Source: JABCPE02 sp963516475
GTDB taxonomy: Bacteria > Bacteroidota > Bacteroidia > Flavobacteriales > Weeksellaceae
Reading direction: 5' to 3'
Assembly (NCBI GenBank): GCA_963516475.1
Contig: CAUQBR010000022.1
Span: 1-13,976, forward strand
DNA length: 13,976 bases
In this document: positions 8,346-13,976 of the stretch, piece by piece
Layout of the letters: every line of letters starts with the position of its first letter
How positions within the stretch are numbered: the stretch's first letter is position 1
Program-made: the position numbers and the translations under genes
Notes under the pieces: generated by a model
Told to the model about the DNA's origin: nothing
The model's database searches: none
The model's input: only the letters and a program-made list of their open reading frames with translations

Positions 8346-10010
8346 TTGGGACAGGATACGCCTACTTTTCTGATTTATTCCCTGCATTTTCTTTTGATAA
8401 TATTCTCCATTTCGGTGGCAGTTTTTCAAAAGGAAACTAGGTATAAAAATCTGATTTATAGTGTTTTATTTGGTTTTTATGCGTGTTTTTTGTATTTGCA
8501 GATTTTGTCCATTATAGAGAATGAGACTACGCTGAGAATTATCACTCATACTAAGCTCAATATTAGCTATATACTGTTTTCTTTTGTGTGTTTTCTTTTG
8601 TTGGTAAACAGGGGAAAGCTTGCTTTTTATTTTTGGCTCATTGCAGGAGTTCAGGGCATATTGTATTATCTCTCGTTTAATCTGACAGGAACAGGCTTTA
8701 ATGAAAGTATTCCATTTCACCTGAAAACAGGCATTAAAGGGGCAGGAATAGGGGATTTTTATAAACTTATCATAGACATCACATTGTTGGTGGCTTTATT
8801 CATTTTTTCGGCGTTTTTTTGCTTTAAAAAATTCATCAAAAAAGAACTAAAAGAAAAAAACATCAAAGCTAAAATTCCAGTGTTTTTGATGCTAGTTTTA
8901 TTGGTGTTTAATCCTTTAAACTATGATATTTACCAAACTTATAAAGTGGTAGATGAAGACTCGAAATTTTTGTTTAAAGACAATTACCAGCCTCCGAAAC
9001 AGCCCGTAAAAAACGAAACGAAGTATAATTTGGTTTGGATTTATGCAGAGGCTTTTGAGCGAATATACCTCAATCAAGAAATTTTCCCTGACCTTGCGCC
9101 TAATTTGGCTCAGCTGGAAAAAGAATCGCTTTCCTTTGCTAATGTTCATCAGGTCTGGGGAACAGGCTGGACTATCGCAGGAATAGCAAGTTCTCAGTGT
9201 GGGGTGCCTCTATATGCGGTCGGGCGCGAGAATAACGACCTCGACCAGCTTCCGAGTTTTCTCCCTAAAATAAAGGGCGTAGGGAATATACTTGCCGAGG
9301 ACGGCTACAAAAATATTTTCATACAAGGCTCTCCCAAAGCCTTTGCAGGGAATGATAAGTTTTTGGAAAGTCATGGTTTTCAGATGTTTTCACTTGAAAA
9401 TATTGATAAAAAGTATAAAACACCGAGAAATCTCTCTCGCTGGGGGCTGAATGATGACAAAACCCTTGAATTTGCTAAAGAAAAATATAAAGAATTAAAA
9501 TCTGAAAATCAGCCGTTTAGTATTATGATTTCTACGATAAACACTCATAGTCCGAGAGGTTTTGTTCCGCCAGATTTTAAGAAGAAAAAATATAAAAATG
9601 GGCAGAATGTTACTCTGAATGCCCTTCATGTGAGTGATTATTTGATTTCGGAATTTATCAATGAAATTAAAAAACTGGATACAGAAAAAAACACCATGAT
9701 AGTGATTTCTTCGGATCATCTCACGATGAGAAATATGGTTTCCGAAACGCTGGAACGCCATCCTGACCTCCGCCGAAATCTATTTATGATACATTTTCCG
9801 AATAAAATTTCGGCAAGAATTTCGGAGAGAAATACCTCATCTCTGGATGAGGGCGTTACGGTTTTGAATGCTATGGGTTATCCACTGGAGCGTTTTGGGC
9901 TGGGAGTTTCTTTATTTAGCAATGAAAAAAATCTGAAAGAAAAAACACAGAACAAAACGGATGATGTCCTGAAAAGCTGGAAAAAATATTATTTCCAATT
10001 TTGGGAATAA
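8346..10010 (+). CDS. OpgB-like phosphoglycerol transferase (sulfatase/LtaS superfamily), membrane-anchored
   Basis: This 554-residue protein has about six N-terminal membrane segments (roughly 8-27, 36-54, 70-87, 91-110, 139-160, 178-192) and then an outward-facing sulfatase-fold domain. The domain resembles phosphoglycerol transferase I (OpgB/MdoB) and LTA synthase: a metal-binding-type E235 in WIYAEAFER, a GTGWTIAGIASSQCGVPL block (272-289) whose T276 is the likely nucleophile, H401 in NTHSP, the metal-site pair D457-H458 in ISSDH, and FGLGVSLF near the C-terminus. Such enzymes move glycerol phosphate from phosphatidylglycerol to a glycan or lipid. The acceptor here is unknown, and an ethanolamine-phosphate or other donor is possible. 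The TTG start at 8346 comes one base after the trmH stop. A stop in the same frame lies just upstream and no ATG occurs before residue 182. The fold is secure, the phosphoglycerol role inferred. Confidence 0.85.
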   Translation: MGQDTPTFLIYSLHFLLIIFSISVAVFQKETRYKNLIYSVLFGFYACFLYLQILSIIENETTLRIITHTKLNISYILFSFVCFLLLVNRGKLAFYFWLIAGVQGILYYLSFNLTGTGFNESIPFHLKTGIKGAGIGDFYKLIIDITLLVALFIFSAFFCFKKFIKKELKEKNIKAKIPVFLMLVLLVFNPLNYDIYQTYKVVDEDSKFLFKDNYQPPKQPVKNETKYNLVWIYAEAFERIYLNQEIFPDLAPNLAQLEKESLSFANVHQVWGTGWTIAGIASSQCGVPLYAVGRENNDLDQLPSFLPKIKGVGNILAEDGYKNIFIQGSPKAFAGNDKFLESHGFQMFSLENIDKKYKTPRNLSRWGLNDDKTLEFAKEKYKELKSENQPFSIMISTINTHSPRGFVPPDFKKKKYKNGQNVTLNALHVSDYLISEFINEIKKLDTEKNTMIVISSDHLTMRNMVSETLERHPDLRRNLFMIHFPNKISARISERNTSSLDEGVTVLNAMGYPLERFGLGVSLFSNEKNLKEKTQNKTDDVLKSWKKYYFQFWE

Positions 10011-10016
10011 ATGGTT

Positions 10017-11216
10017 CTATCTGGTTTCTCCATAACCAATAAGTCCATCGTAATTTTTTCCAAAAGGAGTGTAATACAGAAAAGCCTGATATTGGTTTTG
10101 TGTCTGCCAGAAATTCCCATTGATTTCACCAAAATTTAGTTTTCCATTTCGGTCTTTTATTGCAAGGATATAGTTGTAAAATCCCTGTTTTAGGAATATT
10201 TTAGCGAAATATTTTTGGCTTTTTGGGTCGTAGTGCATTTGGCTCTCTTCATTAGCCTGATAGTCATTAAACAGCCCTAAAACATAGATGTTTTTCCCTT
10301 CTAAAGGATGACTGTCCAAAGAAAACACCACCCAAGAGTAATCGCCCTCGTAGTCGGCATTTCTTTCTTGTCCCATGTTATTACTACGGAAATAGAAAGC
10401 ACCATTGACATCTGGCTGATACTGGTAGCTCAGCGGCGAAGTCCAAGTAGGGAAGAGGTAAGTGTAGTTCACACCATCGATGTTTTCCGTTCCTGCCACC
10501 ATGTCGGAGGAGGCGTTTATTGTTTTATTATCAAAGTAAGAAAACTCATTATTACCTTGAAAAACAAGGCTTAACTGCTGAAATATCAGTTGGTTCCCAA
10601 AGAGAACAGAGGATGGTTTTAGGTTAAAAATTCCATCATTAAAATTATTATTTTGGATAATGTTTAGGCTGATAGAATTGATATTTCGGCTGGTTTCTGG
10701 GTCGGTAAGAGTGGCTTTTACTTCTACTCTTTGGTTGAGGTTTGGAGTTTTCGCTGCGGTGTATCGGCTTACATTCAGGCCAATTCCAGCTCCGTTTTCT
10801 GCCACCGAAAATCTCTTTGCGAAAAGTGGTTTTTTCGGCGAATCTTTATAAACTATAAGTTCAAAATTTCCTGAAATTTTAGGCTGAATGTCCTTGTTAG
10901 GAAAGGTCAGAGAGTAGTGCGTGTAGGCTTGGTGGGTGTTGAAAGAATATTTAAAATTATCAATCAATCCGCTCAGTTTTCCAGTCGCAAATTCCGTGAA
11001 AAACAAGCCGTCATCTTTCCAGTTTCTGTCAAGATGTTTTATCGTGTAACGATAAATCTGGCTGCCGTTGTCCAAGTCGTCAAAACGAAGGACAAGCTGC
11101 TCTCCGAACCTTATGACAGGCGTTTCGTCATTGGTCTGTGGATTAAATAGCTGAATACTTTTAATATTCTGCCCAATGGCAAAAACGCCCGAAAACAAGA
11201 ACAATAGTCTAAACAT
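10017..11216 (-). CDS. Type IX secretion system Plug protein (former DUF5103)
   Basis: This 399-residue exported protein matches the family once called DUF5103. In Flavobacterium johnsoniae its member Plug closes the periplasmic end of the giant SprA outer-membrane channel of the type IX secretion system when PorV is absent. A short signal peptide (about 1-15, MFRLLFLFSGVFAIG) has no lipobox cysteine, so a soluble periplasmic protein is expected. The first domain shows IRFGEQLVLRFDDL and YTIKHLDRNWKDDGLFFTEF (35-76), then YTHYSLTFPN (98-107). The C-terminal part carries FLKQGFYNYILAI (341-353) and the typical ending INGNFWQTQNQYQAFLYYTPFGKNYDGLIGY (365-395). Its ATG overlaps the stop of the upstream DUF3843-like gene by one base (TAATG), implying translational coupling. 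The family assignment is confident. That this copy gates SprA is inferred, since no other T9SS gene lies in the window and related proteins occur in Bacteroidota generally. Confidence 0.87.
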   Translation of the reverse strand: MFRLLFLFSGVFAIGQNIKSIQLFNPQTNDETPVIRFGEQLVLRFDDLDNGSQIYRYTIKHLDRNWKDDGLFFTEFATGKLSGLIDNFKYSFNTHQAYTHYSLTFPNKDIQPKISGNFELIVYKDSPKKPLFAKRFSVAENGAGIGLNVSRYTAAKTPNLNQRVEVKATLTDPETSRNINSISLNIIQNNNFNDGIFNLKPSSVLFGNQLIFQQLSLVFQGNNEFSYFDNKTINASSDMVAGTENIDGVNYTYLFPTWTSPLSYQYQPDVNGAFYFRSNNMGQERNADYEGDYSWVVFSLDSHPLEGKNIYVLGLFNDYQANEESQMHYDPKSQKYFAKIFLKQGFYNYILAIKDRNGKLNFGEINGNFWQTQNQYQAFLYYTPFGKNYDGLIGYGETR

Positions 11217-11218
11217 TA
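11214..11218 (-). promoter_or_regulatory. TAATG stop-start overlap coupling the DUF3843-like and Plug genes
   Basis: On the minus strand the TAA stop of the upstream gene and the ATG of the Plug gene share one A. Terminating ribosomes could restart directly, tying the output of the two proteins together. Confidence 0.85.
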
Positions 11219-12790
11219 GGCATTTTTTATAACGGTTAATCTCGCCTTAGTGTGGTAATTTCTTTGTTTAAAGAAACGAGTGAAAAAGTCTAGTTCTTCT
11301 TTTGTATAATTGTTTTTCTTGAAGAAAGAAATCTTTTTCTCGCTCACTTCTATACTGTAGTCCAAAATTTCTTTGGAGTAGAAATTCGCCAAGAAGATTT
11401 GGTAGAAATCTTGGTCGATTCTGTCTTTATTCAAAAATTTGTTTTGCTTAATACAAAAAGCGTTTTCTATGTTAGAATAAACCTCAAAACCAGAATTGAT
11501 ATTATGGAAAACTACCATCACAGTGTCTGGTTTTTCTTCTTCTTTGTCTGCTTTTGGCTTGTATTTTTTCACGGCTTTTTCTTTTTCCTCTGCGGATAAA
11601 CCAGCAGTTTCTGTGAAGAAATCAAAATATCCGTTCATAAAGTCATCCACCTCTTCTTTTTTAAGGAAAACGATAGGAACGCCCTTGTTGTAGATAAGGA
11701 ATGCTTCGTGGTGTTCTTTTAGGTTTTCACGGATAAGGGCTTGGTCTTCCATGAAGCTAAGAGATTCTTTGGAATGGATGTTTTGTTTTTCTTTTTCTAT
11801 GAATTCCTCATTGTAGTCGCTCATGATGGAAACTCCTGAGAACCACCATTCTTTATGCCATTCTACGATGCCCATGAAGATGATGCTTTTTTCCTTTAAA
11901 TCTTTGTGTTTAGGGAAAGAAGATTTCAGAAGTTTGAATTTCTTATCGGTAGCGATATGTTTTATTTTAAGGTGTTTTTCATCTTCGCCAAGGAAAAGAA
12001 AACTTCCCTGAACTCTCGGAGACATTTTTTCTAAATCTTTCGCTACGGGATGTTTTTTACCCAAAATCAGAATTGCCCATTCCTTCGCAGAAAGCGCAAG
12101 GAGAGAGGTGCATGCCTCGTGGATGAATCTGTCTCGGTTGTCATCTAGGGCAGCTTCTACTCTTCGTCCTGCTTCCATGATTTCCGCCTCTTGTCTTAGC
12201 AGAGCGAAGCCTGTGTCTGGGAAGAATAGATAGGTTTTGGTAAGGATATTATTGAGAAGTCTTCTTACTTCGTAGTAGTCTTGGGTAGGCTCTATTTGGT
12301 AAGTTTCTCTCAGTAAATCGTTTTCTGGAGCATATTCGTATTCGGTTTCCAAGATACCCACCAGCCCTTCAGAAATACTTTGTATAAAAGGATCGTGAGG
12401 ATTGAGCAAGATATTTTTGTTCACGGTATTGATGAAATACCAAACCAAAAATTTCACATCTTGGATATTAACCTCACCTTCCACATAGTTTTTGTCAGTT
12501 TCGTAGAATGGTAGCGGTTTTCCGTAAAGTTCTTTATGTTTTTTGATGAAAGAATTCCATACTTCAGACCCAGAAATAATATCTTCTAAATAAGAAGTCA
12601 GAAACATACAAAACAAAGAAATCCCTTCTTCTCTTATGAAATTCTGCAAAGGAAGATGAAACTCTTTTTCGTAGATTTTATCGTTAATTTCATTGCTTAT
12701 TCCTAAAAAATAAAGGTCGGATTTAGCGGTTTTGTTATAAGGTTTTATTTCTTGCCAGTCTTCTAATAAAATTCTTTTCTGTGCTGCCAT
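11216..12790 (-). CDS. DUF3843-like cytoplasmic protein of unknown function
   Basis: No function is known to me. The 524-residue product resembles, from memory, the Bacteroidota family DUF3843: an opening LLEDWQEIKPYNK (8-20), a helical N-terminal half with WYFINT (117-122) and YAPEND (153-158), a KTYLFFPDTG block (185-194), NRDRFIHEACTSLLALSAKEWAILILGKKHP (218-248), then a beta-rich FLFLGEDE..H part (264-279) and IIFMGIVEWHKEWWFSGV (303-320). A charged Lys/Glu linker (about 398-422) precedes a final domain. There is no signal peptide, membrane segment or recognisable catalytic motif. The open frame extends 15 codons further, to an ATG at 12835. I chose 12790 because MAAQKRI fits the family N-terminus, AAGAAAG precedes it, and a -7 promoter match at 12813-12820 lies between the two starts, so the longer form would not be transcribed. 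It is translationally coupled to the Plug gene. Confidence 0.8.
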   Translation of the reverse strand: MAAQKRILLEDWQEIKPYNKTAKSDLYFLGISNEINDKIYEKEFHLPLQNFIREEGISLFCMFLTSYLEDIISGSEVWNSFIKKHKELYGKPLPFYETDKNYVEGEVNIQDVKFLVWYFINTVNKNILLNPHDPFIQSISEGLVGILETEYEYAPENDLLRETYQIEPTQDYYEVRRLLNNILTKTYLFFPDTGFALLRQEAEIMEAGRRVEAALDDNRDRFIHEACTSLLALSAKEWAILILGKKHPVAKDLEKMSPRVQGSFLFLGEDEKHLKIKHIATDKKFKLLKSSFPKHKDLKEKSIIFMGIVEWHKEWWFSGVSIMSDYNEEFIEKEKQNIHSKESLSFMEDQALIRENLKEHHEAFLIYNKGVPIVFLKKEEVDDFMNGYFDFFTETAGLSAEEKEKAVKKYKPKADKEEEKPDTVMVVFHNINSGFEVYSNIENAFCIKQNKFLNKDRIDQDFYQIFLANFYSKEILDYSIEVSEKKISFFKKNNYTKEELDFFTRFFKQRNYHTKARLTVIKNA

Positions 12791-12812
12791 CTTTCTTCTT
12801 TTTTTGTTTCCA

Positions 12813-12820
12813 CAAAGATA
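12813..12820 (-). promoter_or_regulatory. Probable -7 promoter element for the DUF3843-like/Plug unit
   Basis: The minus strand reads TATCTTTG, a full match to TAnnTTTG, ending 22 bases before the chosen ATG. A clear -33 TTG is lacking; the nearest is a TTTA at 12840-12837, 16 bases upstream. Its place helps decide the start of the gene. Confidence 0.5.
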
Positions 12821-12895
12821 ATAAAATATCTCCACCTAAATATCTGAAAAATATCATACTTTCTAATGGGAGCTGAGTAAAATTCATAACGGATT

Positions 12896-12930
12896 TTTGC
12901 AGTAAAATATTGAGGAAAAAACTATCTTTA
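12896..12930 (+). promoter_or_regulatory. Probable promoter of dinB
   Basis: A TTTG at 12896-12899 and a TATCTTTA at 12923-12930 are 23 bases apart, within the 17-23 range known for Flavobacterium promoters. The -7 box deviates from TAnnTTTG in its last base. It ends 30 bases before the dinB ATG. I saw no LexA-type palindrome nearby. Confidence 0.42.
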
Positions 12931-12960
12931 CACGGAATAAATAAAATTTTCTCTAAAACA

Positions 12961-13976
12961 ATGGACACCTCTGAAAATAAGATAATCCACATCGATATGG
13001 ACGCTTTCTTTGCTTCCGTAGAGCAGCTGGATTGTCCAGAACTTAGAGGAAAACCCATCGCTGTGGGCGGTGGAGGGAATAGAGGCGTGGTAGCGGCAGC
13101 AAGCTACGAAGCGAGGAAATTCGGCGTTCGTAGTGCGATGAGTGGAGCGAAGGCGAGGAAACTCTGCCCAGACCTTATCTTTGTTTCGCCTCGTTTTGAG
13201 CGGTATAAGGAAATCTCTCTGCAAATCCGCGAAATCTTTTATGAATACACTGATTTGGTAGAGCCGCTTTCCCTTGATGAGGCGTATTTGGATGTGACTT
13301 TTAACAAGAAAAATAATCCCTCTGCTACCAACATCGCCAAGGAAATTCGGAAAAAAATCTTTGAAAAAACAGGACTGACTGCCTCGGCAGGCGTGTCGGT
13401 CAATAAATTCATTGCCAAAATAGCCAGCGATTATAAGAAACCCAACGGGCAGACTACCATAAAACCCAATAAAATCATTCCGTTTTTGGACAGTCTTGAC
13501 ATCAGAAAGTTTTACGGAATCGGCAAGGTAACTGCCGAAAAGATGTATGCTCTCGGTATTTTTACAGGAAAAGATTTGAGGGAAAAATCACTGCTGTTTC
13601 TGCAAAACCATTTTGGGAACAGCGGACTTTATTACTACGAAATTGCCCGAGGAATCCACAGAAGTCCCGTAAATCCTGTCCGAATTGCGAAATCCTTAGG
13701 AGTGGAGCGAACTTTCGAGCATGATGAACAGCACCAGACATATCTGCTGACACCTTTGGAAGCGTTTTCCAAAGAACTGGAACAAAGGCTCAAAAAACGA
13801 AATCTCTCAGGGAGAACCATTACTTTGAAAATAAAATACAGTGATTTTACTACGCAGACACGGAGCAAAACTTTAGAAAAATTTGTTTCAGATCAAAGTA
13901 TACTTTTTCGTATCGGCGAGGAACTTTTGTTTCAAGAAAACCTAAAAAATTCGGTAAGATTATTAGGGCTTTCCGT
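12961..13976 (+). CDS. dinB: DNA polymerase IV (DinB), 3' end cut by the window
   Basis: Pol IV is a Y-family polymerase that copies past lesions and rescues stalled forks at the cost of accuracy. The first 338 codons are present. The palm shows IDMDAFFASVEQ (11-22) with catalytic-type D12 and SLDEAYLDVT (104-113) with D106-E107, matching D8, D103 and E104 of the E. coli enzyme. AAASYEARKFGVRSAM (46-60), VSPRFERY and TASAGVSVNKFIAKIASDYKKPNG are further Y-family hallmarks, followed by the helix-hairpin-helix thumb FYGIGKVTAEKM. The little-finger domain is under way at the edge (RNLSGRTITLKIKYSDF). The C-terminal beta-clamp peptide would lie beyond the window. The ATG start agrees with the family N-terminus. 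It is transcribed divergently from the DUF3843-like gene across a 170-base gap. There is no frameshift up to the edge. Confidence 0.97.
   Translation, partial: MDTSENKIIHIDMDAFFASVEQLDCPELRGKPIAVGGGGNRGVVAAASYEARKFGVRSAMSGAKARKLCPDLIFVSPRFERYKEISLQIREIFYEYTDLVEPLSLDEAYLDVTFNKKNNPSATNIAKEIRKKIFEKTGLTASAGVSVNKFIAKIASDYKKPNGQTTIKPNKIIPFLDSLDIRKFYGIGKVTAEKMYALGIFTGKDLREKSLLFLQNHFGNSGLYYYEIARGIHRSPVNPVRIAKSLGVERTFEHDEQHQTYLLTPLEAFSKELEQRLKKRNLSGRTITLKIKYSDFTTQTRSKTLEKFVSDQSILFRIGEELLFQENLKNSVRLLGLS

Noticed and set aside
9976..10038. Short inverted repeats near the convergent stops (GGAAA/TTTCC and TGGTT/AACCA)
   Set aside because: Stems are only five base pairs, lie inside coding sequence and lack a T-run, so they do not make a credible terminator.
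12791..12835. Fifteen-codon N-terminal extension of the DUF3843-like gene (MEIFYYLCGNKKRRK)
   Set aside because: The extension covers the probable -7 promoter element and does not look like the family N-terminus, so the ATG at 12790 was preferred.
12735..13224. Minus-strand open frames opposite the start of dinB and the gap
   Set aside because: They are antisense to clear DinB coding sequence.
1..13976. CRISPR arrays, tRNA/rRNA genes, insertion sequences, toxin-antitoxin pairs or defence genes
   Set aside because: No regularly spaced repeats, cloverleaf-like or rRNA sequence, transposase motifs or terminal inverted repeats were seen; nearly all the DNA is taken up by recognisable chromosomal genes.

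Overview
The window looks like ordinary chromosomal DNA from a bacterium of the phylum Bacteroidota, most likely class Flavobacteriia and perhaps the Chryseobacterium/Riemerella/Elizabethkingia group. This rests on the gene families present (a type IX secretion Plug protein, the long Bacteroidota-type PurF homologue, a DUF3843-like protein), on AT-rich intergenic DNA, and on several matches to the Bacteroidota promoter element TAnnTTTG. The genus is inferred, not shown. Coding density is very high: no stretch over 300 bases lacks a gene, and the longest gaps are 12791-12960 and 6808-6919.

Layout. Positions 1-6807 hold a minus-strand series read mutS, then a PurF-type glutamine amidotransferase/phosphoribosyltransferase, then recG, then the start of a small uncharacterised gene cut by the window edge. 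A possible terminator overlaps the mutS stop. Positions 6920-10010 hold a plus-strand tandem set: a bestrophin-like channel, a TrmH/SpoU RNA methyltransferase and a membrane-anchored OpgB-like phosphoglycerol transferase, with gaps of 12 and 1 bases. Positions 10017-12790 hold a minus-strand pair, a DUF3843-like protein and the T9SS Plug protein, joined by a TAATG stop-start overlap. Positions 12961-13976 hold the start of dinB (DNA polymerase IV) on the plus strand, cut by the window end.

The transcription units are arranged divergently around 6808-6919 and 12791-12960, and both gaps carry promoter-like elements for each direction. The two inner units converge with only six bases between their stops (10011-10016). 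Three of the nine genes (recG, trmH and the phosphoglycerol transferase) appear to start with TTG and have no plausible ATG nearby. Two of these lie in the same reading frame as the gene upstream, just after its stop.

How the genes work together. Three genes concern DNA maintenance: MutS (mismatch repair), RecG (stalled forks and recombination intermediates) and DinB (translesion synthesis). Two concern the cell envelope: Plug (closing the SprA outer-membrane channel) and the OpgB-like enzyme (probably adding glycerol phosphate to a surface or periplasmic glycan). The rest are housekeeping or uncharacterised. I see no mobile element, CRISPR array, RNA gene, defence island or obviously new system. 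The points most worth following are the OpgB-like enzyme in a phylum not known for that pathway, the coupled DUF3843-Plug pair, and the TTG start junctions.
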